From Saprospiraceae bacterium (GTDB lineage Bacteria > Bacteroidota > Bacteroidia > Chitinophagales > Saprospiraceae): 6,747 nucleotides of DNA. Position 1 is the stretch's first letter; every line of letters begins with the position of its first letter. Where the stretch lies: assembly GCA_020852155.1 (NCBI GenBank), contig JADZBJ010000419.1, forward strand, positions 1 through 6,747, given 5' to 3'. The notes under the pieces are model-generated. The model was not told the DNA's origin. It saw only the letters and a program-made list of their open reading frames with translations, and ran no database searches. The translations under genes and the position numbers were made by a program. Below are positions 1 through 6,015 of the stretch, one piece after another.

Positions 1-161
1 ACAGTTTCGGTGGTTCAATGGCTGGCATTGCCGCTTCTGTTCCGCTCACACTGTTCATGATGACCCTTGAATTGCTTGTAGCGTTCTTGCAGGCATTCAT
101 TTTCACGATGTTGAGTGCTACTTATATCGGCACTGCTATCGAGGAGCCGCACCATCACTGA
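1..161 (+). CDS. atpB: ATP synthase Fo subunit a, C-terminal end (partial)
   Basis: This is the last 52 codons of subunit a, the membrane stator protein that forms the proton half-channels against the c-ring. The reading frame enters at position 3 and stops with TGA at 159-161; the 5' part lies outside the window. The visible part covers the end of one membrane helix and the final helix. It includes the family's conserved stretch LLVAFLQAFIFTML, whose glutamine corresponds to Gln252 of the E. coli protein in the half-channel region. The tail ends in a short hydrophilic EEPHHH. Placement directly ahead of a c-subunit gene is the usual a-c-b-delta-alpha-gamma order. Identity is secure from the motif and the context; nothing can be said about the N-terminal two thirds. 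Confidence 0.96.
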   Translation, partial: SFGGSMAGIAASVPLTLFMMTLELLVAFLQAFIFTMLSATYIGTAIEEPHHH

Positions 162-170
162 TTTTAATGG

Positions 171-202
171 GTGAATGAGTGCGTGCGTGAATGAGTGAAT
201 TA
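171..202 (+). repeat. Tetra/octanucleotide tandem repeat after atpB
   Basis: Four 8-bp units of the GTGAATGA type run without interruption just after the atpB stop codon: two exact copies (171-178 and 187-194), one GTGCGTGC and one GTGAATTA. On a finer scale it is a tetramer repeat (GTGA/ATGA/GTGC). The + strand of the array has no C outside the GTGCGTGC unit. It lies in the untranslated gap between atpB and atpE and faces the C-rich repeat at 354-377, so the two arms could pair partly in the transcript. The role is unknown. Confidence 0.8.
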
Positions 203-353
203 TTTGAACCACCTGAAAACCGCAAGCAAGATTTTAAGTGCCATTATTTCAACATCAGAAAGGAATTACCGCGATTAAGTCGGTTTTTCGATTGAAACAA
301 AGGCAAAAAGATATACTTAACCCGATGGTGGGTGAAATGACCTTAATGATCAG

Positions 354-377
354 ATCATCACATCATCACATCACATT
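354..377 (+). repeat. ATCATCAC repeat in the atpE leader
   Basis: There are two exact 8-bp units (354-361, 362-369) and a degenerate third (370-377), ending seven bases before the atpE ATG. The sense strand of the array has only A, T and C. It occupies the place where a ribosome binding site would be expected, and no Shine-Dalgarno sequence is present. It matches in composition and position the heptamer arrays ahead of atpF, atpA and atpG. Confidence 0.8.
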
Positions 378-384
378 CGTTGTT

Positions 385-591
385 ATGTACGCAGCAATTG
401 GTGCAGGTCTGGCCGTAATCGGCGCAGGTCTCGGTATCGGCCAAATCGGTGGCAAAGCAGTTGAAGGCATCGCCCGTCAACCAGAAGCAGCTGGCGATAT
501 CCGCGCAAACATGATCTTGACAGCGGCCCTCGTTGAGGGTGCTGCCCTGGTTTGCATGGTATTGTCTTTCTTCGTTGCCGCTCCGAAGTAA
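385..591 (+). CDS. atpE: ATP synthase Fo subunit c (rotor ring)
   Basis: This 68-residue proteolipid forms the proton-driven c-ring. Helix 1 (about residues 2-25) is glycine/alanine rich with the repeat GAGLAVIGAGLGIG. The polar loop carries the invariant RQP (31-33) that contacts gamma and epsilon. Helix 2 (about 41-65) contains the proton-binding carboxylate E51. At the positions where Na+-type rings have Gln (helix 1) and Ser-Thr after the Glu, this protein has I18 and G52-A53, so proton coupling is expected. I chose ATG385 because helix 1 begins there and the length matches short Bacteroidota c subunits. ATG346 and ATG238 are in frame, but the added residues come from the ATCATCAC repeat (SSHHHI) and other unconserved sequence. 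A terminator-like hairpin follows the stop codon. Confidence 0.96.
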   Translation: MYAAIGAGLAVIGAGLGIGQIGGKAVEGIARQPEAAGDIRANMILTAALVEGAALVCMVLSFFVAAPK

Positions 592-599
592 TTCAAAAC

Positions 600-645
600 A
601 ACCGGGCTGCGCGAAGCGGTTGGCGACGCAACGCCCGGTTTTCTT
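600..645 (+). terminator. Terminator-like hairpin after atpE
   Basis: The stem AACCGGGC (600-607) pairs perfectly with GCCCGGTT (633-640). It continues, after a two-base bulge, with TGCG (608-611) and CGCA (627-630), leaving a 15-base loop. It is followed at once by TTTTCTT (639-645). This has the form of an intrinsic terminator, only nine bases after the atpE stop codon and inside the operon. It could act as a partial terminator or as a 3'-end stabiliser, giving more c-subunit message than b, delta, alpha or gamma message. That role is inferred. Confidence 0.75.
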
Positions 646-657
646 ACACAAAATTTC

Positions 658-673
658 AGGCGCAAGCCTTTTT
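658..673 (+). terminator. Small GNRA-loop hairpin with T-run
   Basis: AGGC (658-661) and GCCT (666-669) enclose the tetraloop GCAA and are followed by five T (669-673). The stem is only four base pairs. It is a weak terminator at best, or a minor second element behind the stronger hairpin at 600-645. Confidence 0.35.
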
Positions 674-705
674 ATATACCCCTCGACACCATTTTATAGC
701 CCATC

Positions 706-726
706 ATTCATCATTAATCATTACAG
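706..726 (+). repeat. ATTCATC heptamer repeat in the atpF leader
   Basis: Three heptamer units in phase (706-712 ATTCATC, 713-719 ATTAATC, 720-726 ATTACAG, the last degenerate) end six bases before the atpF start codon. A partial unit precedes them at 703-705. The unit is identical to the one in the right-hand array of the atpA-atpG gap. The purine run AGAAGAAG next to the ATG is not a good Shine-Dalgarno match. Confidence 0.75.
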
Positions 727-732
727 AAGAAG

Positions 733-1245
733 ATGTTATTTCTGGCAGATTTCAACGTACTCAAACCTGAACCCGGACTGCTGATCTGGACCACCATTAT
801 ATTCTTCATTTTCTGGTTCCTGATGAGCCGTTTTGCGTTCAAGCCCATTGGCGCAGCGCTCAAACAGCGTGAAGACGATATTCAAAGCGCGCTGGATGAA
901 GCCAAAAAGGCTCGCCTTGAAATGTCAAACCTTCAGGCTGAAAATGAAAAATTGCTCGCACATGCTCGTGAAGAGCGTTCTGCCATCCTGAAAGAGGCAA
1001 AAGACGCCAAAGACGAAATTATTTCCGAGGCTAAAGAGCGCGCCAACGCAGAGTACAAACGCAAAGTGGAAAGCGCACTGCATGACATTGAAAACCAAAA
1101 GCAAGCCGCTATGATCGCCCTGAAAAATCAGGCTGGTCAAATGGCTGTTGAAATTGCAGAAAAAATCCTCCGTCGCGAATTGGCCAACAAAAGCGAGCAA
1201 GAAGCTTATGCTAAATCATTGGCTGATTCCATCAAATTAAACTAA
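733..1245 (+). CDS. atpF: ATP synthase Fo subunit b (stator stalk)
   Basis: This 170-residue membrane-anchored stalk protein holds the F1 head still against the turning rotor. A single N-terminal membrane helix spans about residues 16-34 (LLIWTTIIFFIFWFLMSRFA). It is followed by the conserved junction FKPI and then a long charged helix rich in Ala, Glu, Lys and Arg that runs nearly to the end and forms the dimeric coiled coil. The conserved EIAEKILRREL segment near the C terminus and the final IKLN are typical of Bacteroidota b subunits and bind delta. ATG733 gives the normal short periplasmic N terminus and the usual length. It lies 141 bp after atpE, behind the terminator-like hairpin and the heptamer leader, and 43 bp ahead of atpH. 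Confidence 0.96.
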   Translation: MLFLADFNVLKPEPGLLIWTTIIFFIFWFLMSRFAFKPIGAALKQREDDIQSALDEAKKARLEMSNLQAENEKLLAHAREERSAILKEAKDAKDEIISEAKERANAEYKRKVESALHDIENQKQAAMIALKNQAGQMAVEIAEKILRRELANKSEQEAYAKSLADSIKLN

Positions 1246-1251
1246 TTCCCA

Positions 1252-1273
1252 GCCGCAATCTTTCGATTGTGGC
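1252..1273 (+). other. Small hairpin between atpF and atpH
   Basis: GCCGCAATC (1252-1260) pairs with GATTGTGGC (1265-1273) over nine base pairs including one G-U, with a four-base TTTC loop. There is no T-run after it, so it is not an intrinsic terminator. It fills half of the 43-bp gap and ends 15 bases before the atpH ATG. A role in mRNA processing or in insulating translation is possible but unproven. Confidence 0.6.
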
Positions 1274-1288
1274 CAACTGCATAACAAC

Positions 1289-1849
1289 ATGAGCGTAACT
1301 CGAATCGCTACCCGCTATGCCAAGTCGCTCCTCGATCTTGCTATTGAACAAGATCAGGTTGCTCAGGTACATGCCGATATCAAGACCCTTGCCGAGGCCG
1401 TGAAAAATCGCGACCTCTATCTAATGCTCAAGAGTCCTATTATCAAAAATGACATGAAAAATGCGGCATTGGCTGCACTTTTCGGCAGCAGCATGAGCAA
1501 ATTGACCATGTTATACCTCAAGTTGCTGGTGGAAAAAAACCGCGAAATGTACTTGCCGGAGATCGCTGCAGAATTTGTAGAACAATACAAAACACTGCAA
1601 AAAATCACTTCCGTGAAGGTTATCACCGCAACGCCATTGTCTGATGCCGTACTGAATGACCTCAAATTACGCTTACAAAAAAGCGGAATTACGCATGCCA
1701 ACCTCGACGTTCAAACAGCCATTGACGAAGACCTGATTGGCGGTTTTGTGCTCGAATTCGACAACAAACGCTATGACGCTTCTGTAGCCAGCAAACTGGT
1801 TGACCTAAAAAACGACTTCTCCAAAAACCTTTACGTTAAAGAATATTAA
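1289..1849 (+). CDS. atpH: ATP synthase F1 subunit delta (OSCP-type)
   Basis: This 186-residue protein sits on top of the alpha3beta3 head and ties it to the b stalk. The N-terminal helical domain starts with the family pattern ATRYAKSLLDLA (residues 7-18), and the middle is alpha-helical up to about residue 105. The C-terminal domain carries the conserved signature DEDLIGGFVLEFDNKRYDAS (about 146-165), where LIGGF is the most diagnostic part, followed by the KL..L pattern. Length and both domains are complete. ATG1289 is chosen because the conserved N-terminal helix begins within a few residues. The gene lies 43 bp after atpF and 93 bp before atpA. Alone among the genes complete here, it has no tandem repeat before its start. 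Confidence 0.95.
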   Translation: MSVTRIATRYAKSLLDLAIEQDQVAQVHADIKTLAEAVKNRDLYLMLKSPIIKNDMKNAALAALFGSSMSKLTMLYLKLLVEKNREMYLPEIAAEFVEQYKTLQKITSVKVITATPLSDAVLNDLKLRLQKSGITHANLDVQTAIDEDLIGGFVLEFDNKRYDASVASKLVDLKNDFSKNLYVKEY

Positions 1850-1862
1850 GGAGTTATAACCG

Positions 1863-1898
1863 GATATGGCGCCTGGAAAACAGATTACTGCCCATATC
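1863..1898 (+). other. Stem-loop and 13-codon mini-ORF in the atpH-atpA gap
   Basis: GATATGG (1863-1869) is the exact inverse of CCATATC (1892-1898), giving a 7-bp stem around a 22-base loop. An ATG at 1866 opens a 13-codon frame (MAPGKQITAHIFS) that stops at 1905-1907. GGAG at 1850-1853 lies 12 bases before it. The surroundings of this ATG (CCGGATATGGC, 1860-1870) nearly repeat the atpA start region (CTGGATATGGC, 1937-1947). It may be a leader peptide, the remains of a duplicated atpA start, or chance. I do not claim that it is translated. Confidence 0.25.
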
Positions 1899-1905
1899 TT
1901 CTCGT

Positions 1906-1933
1906 AACTCACAACTCATAACTCATAACTCAC
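1906..1933 (+). repeat. AACTCAY heptamer array in the atpA leader
   Basis: Four contiguous heptamers AACTCA(C/T) occupy 1906-1933: AACTCAC in the first and last, AACTCAT in the two middle ones. The array has no G on the sense strand and ends nine bases before the atpA ATG. It differs from the ATTCATC type by one to two bases per unit and takes the same position relative to the start codon as the arrays before atpF and atpG. Confidence 0.88.
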
Positions 1934-1942
1934 ATCCTGGAT

Positions 1943-3529
1943 ATGGCAGACGTTAGACCGGAAGAAATCTCCGCGATATTGAAACAGCAACTGTCTGGCT
2001 TCGGAGCCGATACCAACCTCGAAGAAGTTGGTACAGTATTGCAAGTGGGCGACGGTATTGCCCGCATCTACGGCCTAAATCGCGCTCAATCGGGCGAATT
2101 GGTCGAATTTGAAAACGGCACTCGCGCCATCGTACTTAACCTCGAAGAAGACAATGTAGGTGCTGTATTGATGGGCGCTTCCGATGGCATCCACGAAGGC
2201 AGCGTCGTTAAGCGCACAGGTCAAATCGCCTCCATCTCGGTTGGCGAAGGCTTCGTTGGTCGCGTCGTCAATCCGCTGGGTCAGCCAATTGATGGTAAAG
2301 GCCCAATCACTGGCACCAAGTATGAAATGCCACTGGAGCGCAAAGCACCGGGCGTTATCTACCGCCAGCCGGTAAACGAACCACTCCAAACAGGTATCAA
2401 AGCCATTGACTCGATGATTCCAATCGGTCGCGGCCAGCGTGAGCTCATCATCGGCGACCGCCAGGTGGGTAAAACAGCCATCGCGATTGACACAATCATC
2501 AACCAAAAAGAATTCTACGATCGCGGCGAGCCAGTTTACTGTATCTACGTTGCTTGTGGTCAAAAAGCATCTACTGTTGCATCGGTAGCCCGCGCGCTGG
2601 AAGAAAATGGCGCTATGGCTTACACTGTTATCGTATCTGCTTCTGCTTCTGATCCGGCTCCTGTACAATTCTATGCGCCATTCGCAGGTGCATCTATTGG
2701 CGAATTCTTCCGCGACACCGGCCGTCCGGCACTCATCATTTATGATGACCTGTCAAAACAGGCCGTTGCTTACCGCGAGGCATCTTTGTTGTTGCGCCGT
2801 CCCCCCGGCCGTGAGGCTTACCCTGGTGACGTGTTCTACCTCCACAGCCGCCTCCTGGAACGTGCAGCGAAAATCAATGCCGACTTCGACGTAGCCAAAA
2901 ACATGAACGACCTGCCAGAAAGCCTCGTGAAAGCGGGCCTCGTAAAAGGTGGTGGTTCATTGACAGCATTGCCGATCATCGAAACTCAAGCCGGTGACGT
3001 ATCTGCCTATATCCCGACCAACGTGATCTCGATCACCGACGGTCAGATCTTCCTGGAATCCAACCTGTTTAACTCCGGCGTACGCCCGGCGATTAACGTA
3101 GGTATCTCGGTAAGCCGCGTAGGTGGTAACGCCCAGATCAAATCCATGAAGAAAGTATCCGGTACGCTGAAACTTGACCAGGCGCAATACCGCGAACTGG
3201 AAGCCTTCGCTAAATTCGGTTCTGACCTTGACGCTGCTACACAAGCCGTATTGGCCAAAGGCAGCCGCAACGTGGAAATCCTGAAGCAACCACAGTACAG
3301 CCCGGTTTCAGTAGAAAAGCAGGTAGCTATCATCTACCTCGGCACTAACAACCTGCTGCGCGATGTGCCTCTCGAAAAAGTACGCGAATTTGAAGAACTT
3401 TTCCTGGAGCGTATGGAAAACAAACTCCCGGAAGTACTCGAAGAATTCCGCAAAGGCAAACTTGAAGACGCCAGCCTCGCCAAAATGCGCGAACTGGCTG
3501 CCGATCTTGCTGGCGGATATAAAAAGTAA
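1943..3529 (+). CDS. atpA: ATP synthase F1 subunit alpha
   Basis: This 528-residue subunit alternates with beta in the F1 hexamer. It binds ATP at non-catalytic sites and supplies an arginine to the neighbouring catalytic site. The N-terminal beta-barrel covers roughly residues 25-95. The Walker A loop GDRQVGKT is at 171-178, the Walker B strand ends in ALIIYDD, and the alpha signature RRPPGREAYPGDVFYLHSR follows. The catalytic arginine is R392 in GISVSRVGG. The protein is longer than the roughly 513 residues of E. coli. Part of the excess lies around NMNDLPES (320-327), where Bacteroidota alphas carry an insertion. ATG1943 gives the normal start for the family (MADVRPEEIS). The stop codon TAA forms the first bases of the large inverted repeat downstream. 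Confidence 0.98.
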   Translation: MADVRPEEISAILKQQLSGFGADTNLEEVGTVLQVGDGIARIYGLNRAQSGELVEFENGTRAIVLNLEEDNVGAVLMGASDGIHEGSVVKRTGQIASISVGEGFVGRVVNPLGQPIDGKGPITGTKYEMPLERKAPGVIYRQPVNEPLQTGIKAIDSMIPIGRGQRELIIGDRQVGKTAIAIDTIINQKEFYDRGEPVYCIYVACGQKASTVASVARALEENGAMAYTVIVSASASDPAPVQFYAPFAGASIGEFFRDTGRPALIIYDDLSKQAVAYREASLLLRRPPGREAYPGDVFYLHSRLLERAAKINADFDVAKNMNDLPESLVKAGLVKGGGSLTALPIIETQAGDVSAYIPTNVISITDGQIFLESNLFNSGVRPAINVGISVSRVGGNAQIKSMKKVSGTLKLDQAQYRELEAFAKFGSDLDAATQAVLAKGSRNVEILKQPQYSPVSVEKQVAIIYLGTNNLLRDVPLEKVREFEELFLERMENKLPEVLEEFRKGKLEDASLAKMRELAADLAGGYKK

Positions 3530-3618
3530 TGATGAATGATAAATGATGAATGATGAATTTTTTACAAACTATAAAAGGCATAAAAAATTCATCATTCATC
3601 ATTCATCATTTATCATTA
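3527..3618 (+). repeat. 38-bp inverted repeat of opposed heptamer arrays between atpA and atpG
   Basis: The left arm 3527-3564 and right arm 3581-3618 are inverse copies over 38 bp with 36 matches; in RNA one of the two mismatches becomes a G-U pair. The loop is 16 bases (3565-3580). The left arm reads as GAATGAT-type heptamers from 3527 to about 3561, and the right arm as ATTCATC-type heptamers from 3587 to 3614. So the hairpin consists of two tandem arrays facing each other. The left arm starts with the atpA stop codon. No T-run follows, so it does not look like an intrinsic terminator. An RNase III-like processing site or an mRNA-stabilising element is possible. Confidence 0.92.
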
Positions 3619-3622
3619 AAAC

Positions 3623-3650
3623 ACTCATCACTAATCACTAACCACTCAAT
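3623..3650 (+). repeat. ACTMAYC heptamer array in the atpG leader
   Basis: Four contiguous heptamers at 3623, 3630, 3637 and 3644 follow the consensus ACTMAYC, the last being the degenerate ACTCAAT. They end two bases before the atpG ATG. There is no G on the sense strand. It adjoins the right arm of the 38-bp inverted repeat, one base out of phase with it, so in RNA it would remain a single-stranded tail between the hairpin and the start codon. Confidence 0.85.
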
Positions 3651-3652
3651 AA

Positions 3653-4552
3653 ATGGCTGGCGGTTTAAAAGAAGTACGCGAACGGATCAAATCGGTTATG
3701 AACACGCAGCAGATCACCAAGGCCATGAAAATGGTTTCGGCGGCTAAACTGCGTAAAGCACAAAATGCCATCGTGCAGGTGCGTCCTTATGCCGACAGAC
3801 TGAACCGAATGCTGTCCAATATCCTTTCCAACCTCGATGGAGACGCTTCTACGAGTTTCGGCAAGGCGCGCGATGTAAAAAATGTTCTGATTGTGGTCAT
3901 GAGCTCTAACCGCGGTCTGTGCGGTGCGTTCAATACTAACATCAGCAAGGAAGCAGCAGCGCTTATCAACAGCAAGTACGACGAACAGCGTCGCAACGGC
4001 AAACTCAATATGCTGTTCATCGGTAAAAAATCGTACGACTACTTCCGTCGTCGCTACCGCGATGTCAACCTGATGGATCAATACATTTCGGTGTATGACA
4101 ATCCGGCTTACGAAAATGTCAGCGCTGTAGCGCGTATGCTGATGGATGAATTTTCATCCGGCAAATACGATGCTATTGAAGTGGTGTACGGTCGCTTTAA
4201 GAACGCAGCCACTGTATTCCCAACGGCTGAGCAATGGTTGCCTGTTCCTAAAAATGCACCAGCCATTACGCCAGGTACGAAGCAGAAAAAAGCAGACTAC
4301 ATTTTCGAGCCAGACCAGCAATCATTGCTGGAAACACTCGTGCCAAGTATCCTGCAACTGTCTTTCCATAAATTCCTGCTCGATACGCAAGCCTCTGAAC
4401 ACGGCGCACGTATGACAGCAATGGACAAGGCTACTGAAAATGCCGAAGAATTGCTCAAAGGGCTGAAAATCAGCTACAATAAGAGCCGTCAGGAAGCCAT
4501 TACTACTGAACTCGGTGAGATCGTTAGTGGCGCTATGGCTCTTGAAGGATAA
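3653..4552 (+). CDS. atpG: ATP synthase F1 subunit gamma (central shaft)
   Basis: This 299-residue subunit is the rotating shaft that couples the c-ring to the catalytic sites. The N-terminal helix carries the conserved VRERIKSV and TQQITKAMKMVSAAKLRKAQ (18-37). The central Rossmann-like domain has the signature SSNRGLCGAFN (84-94). The C-terminal helix ends in ITTELGEIVSGAMAL, the classic gamma tail that reaches into the alpha3beta3 cavity. Length fits the family, and ATG3653 gives the standard start MAGGLKEVRERI. It is the last gene of the cluster: a strong terminator begins 53 bp later, and atpD and atpC do not follow. Confidence 0.97.
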   Translation: MAGGLKEVRERIKSVMNTQQITKAMKMVSAAKLRKAQNAIVQVRPYADRLNRMLSNILSNLDGDASTSFGKARDVKNVLIVVMSSNRGLCGAFNTNISKEAAALINSKYDEQRRNGKLNMLFIGKKSYDYFRRRYRDVNLMDQYISVYDNPAYENVSAVARMLMDEFSSGKYDAIEVVYGRFKNAATVFPTAEQWLPVPKNAPAITPGTKQKKADYIFEPDQQSLLETLVPSILQLSFHKFLLDTQASEHGARMTAMDKATENAEELLKGLKISYNKSRQEAITTELGEIVSGAMALEG

Positions 4553-4605
4553 TGAGCCGTAACGGAATTGAGTATTGATATTTTGTGAAATTTCGTTTTA
4601 GATAT

Positions 4606-4643
4606 AATCCCCCTGTGCTTGATCGCGTAGGGGGATTTTTTTT
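4606..4643 (+). terminator. Intrinsic terminator of the atp operon, shared with the convergent flippase gene
   Basis: AATCCCCCT (4606-4614) pairs perfectly with AGGGGGATT (4629-4637) around a 14-base loop, followed by an eight-T run (4636-4643). It ends the atp transcript. The minus-strand flippase stop codon (4642-4644) lies at the edge of the T-run, so the same hairpin is immediately downstream of that gene too. On the minus strand the following sequence is only moderately T-rich (ATTATATC), so termination in that direction is probably weaker. Confidence 0.93.
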
Positions 4644-6015
4644 ATCGTTTTATCACCATATTCCACACCATTCGATAAAAAACCGGGATATACCGAAATG
4701 CATTGAGCGGATTTACGCCAAATTCGCGGCGCAGCAGTCGTTGGGCAAACACAAAACTGATCGCATATCCGGTCAAGGTAGCCATTGCAGCACCATAAAT
4801 ACCGTAATGCCGTACGAACAGGTAACTCAACACCAAATTGAGCAAGGCTGTACCCAGCGTATAGGCAAAGTTGGTCGCCGGGCGACCGGTGGAGTCCAGT
4901 ATAGTGCCGAATTGAACAGCAAATGGCATAAAAAGACCGAAAAATGCCGTCAGACGAAGCAAGTCTGCTGATTCTGGATATTGCCAGCCAGCAATGATAC
5001 GTATGATCGGCTCTGCGAAAAGCAGTACAACCAGAATAAACGGCAGGATAATCGCCAGCACTGCGCCAACGCTCCGCTCATATAACCGCTTAATGCCTTC
5101 TCGCCCCTGCGATTCCATGCGCTCGGCTCCCTGCGGAAAAACCACAGCAGCCATGCTAAACGAAGGCGCTTCAACCATTTGGGTGACTTTACCTGCTACG
5201 TCATACTCCGCAAACCCAATCGGGCCAACCATTTTACCGACGACTAATTTATCAATGCTCTTAAACAGCATGGTGCTAAGGTTTGTACCCAACACATATT
5301 TGCCGTAGGCCATTAAATCAAGCGCACGGTTGTATATTTTTTCGGTGTCAAGTTTACTCAACCAATCGGCCAAAAAGTGACGGGCAAACCACCAGGAAGC
5401 CAATGCACCAAGCACTCCGCTCACCAGCATACTCACCGCCAGTGTTTGCAATTCAAACGGCCATTCGAAAAGGCGGCAACACAGTACCCAAACGAACAGT
5501 CCACCACGAAAAAAGAAATTGCTCCAGAAAATGCCCCGAAATTCAAAATTGGCCTGTTGCACAAAATTGAACTGAAAAAAGAAGGCCATGACAAAATTGG
5601 TCAGGAAATAGACCGGCAGAACATTGGCCAACTGCGGCGTTTGCCATTCGCGCATAAACCAGTCCATGACCAACCAGATAATGGCATTGGTCAGGATTGA
5701 AAAACCGAGGTTGAGCAACAGGGAAGCTTGTAATACAGCGCGAAATTCATCTGGATTTTTTCGAAAAACAGCCAGATAACGCATCAGGCCATTTTGGATC
5801 AGGCCGGAGCGGCCCATTTCAAGGGTATAGGTCACCAACAGGAATAGTCCCCACGCAGCCATATCCGGTTTGGATAAATGACGCCAGAGAATCATGGAGG
5901 TAATCAGGCCGAAAAACAGACTATTGGCTTTTTCCAACAGGGTCAAAGCGCCGGAGCGCAGCCAGTAGTTGTTCGGTTGGGATGCGGGTGTGTTTGTTTC
6001 CTCAATGCTGGACAC
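4642..6015 (-). CDS. Polysaccharide/oligosaccharide flippase, MOP superfamily PST type
   Basis: This 457-residue membrane protein has about twelve hydrophobic segments, for example near residues 33-45, 53-65, 98-118, 132-150, 164-181, 191-209, 318-334, 355-373, 384-401 and 407-424. The pattern IDKLVVGKMVGPIGFAEYDV (254-273), with the later DSTGRPA and GIYGAAMATLTGYA, is typical of Wzx/RfbX-like exporters that flip lipid-linked sugars across the inner membrane. The substrate cannot be told. The start is GTG (6013-6015): an in-frame TAG lies five codons upstream at 6028-6030, and the first internal ATG (Met42) would cut into the first membrane helix. No glycosyltransferase is visible next to it. 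It converges on the atp operon and ends at the shared terminator. Confidence 0.85.
   Translation of the reverse strand: MSSIEETNTPASQPNNYWLRSGALTLLEKANSLFFGLITSMILWRHLSKPDMAAWGLFLLVTYTLEMGRSGLIQNGLMRYLAVFRKNPDEFRAVLQASLLLNLGFSILTNAIIWLVMDWFMREWQTPQLANVLPVYFLTNFVMAFFFQFNFVQQANFEFRGIFWSNFFFRGGLFVWVLCCRLFEWPFELQTLAVSMLVSGVLGALASWWFARHFLADWLSKLDTEKIYNRALDLMAYGKYVLGTNLSTMLFKSIDKLVVGKMVGPIGFAEYDVAGKVTQMVEAPSFSMAAVVFPQGAERMESQGREGIKRLYERSVGAVLAIILPFILVVLLFAEPIIRIIAGWQYPESADLLRLTAFFGLFMPFAVQFGTILDSTGRPATNFAYTLGTALLNLVLSYLFVRHYGIYGAAMATLTGYAISFVFAQRLLRREFGVNPLNAFRYIPVFYRMVWNMVIKR

Larger units (their letters stand above)
162..384 (+). other. 223-bp untranslated gap between atpB and atpE
   Basis: This is the longest gap in the atp cluster. 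It holds the GTGAATGA repeat at its left end and an ATCATCAC repeat at its right end. Between them is about 150 bp with no convincing gene. I found no match to the Bacteroidota promoter (TTTG, then TAnnTTTG) and no proper terminator; the only stem in the middle, ACCG/CGGT at about 268-284 before a T-run, is four base pairs. A 13-bp odd palindrome (ATGATC A GATCAT, 346-358) adjoins the right-hand repeat. An open frame continues in phase with atpE from 238, but its translation shows no c-subunit character before Met385. Confidence 0.6.

Noticed and set aside
262..290. Possible terminator in the middle of the atpB-atpE gap
   Set aside because: The ACCG/CGGT stem before the T-run is only four base pairs with a mismatch beyond it, too weak to call.
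238..384. N-terminal extension of atpE to ATG238 or ATG346
   Set aside because: The added residues are not like a c-subunit helix; part is simply the ATCATCAC repeat read as SSHHHI. The helix starts at Met385, and the 68-residue length fits short Bacteroidota c subunits.
2075..2668. 197-codon open frame on the minus strand inside atpA
   Set aside because: It lies wholly antisense to a highly conserved gene and its translation shows no recognisable domain. It is a codon-bias shadow.
3531..3650. Possible CRISPR array in the atpA-atpG gap
   Set aside because: The units are 7 bp and directly contiguous, without spacers, and the two halves are inverted relative to each other.
4585..5700. Several open frames on the + strand within the flippase gene
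   Set aside because: They are antisense to a coherent twelve-helix membrane protein, have low-complexity or basic translations, and the first would have to run through the terminator hairpin.
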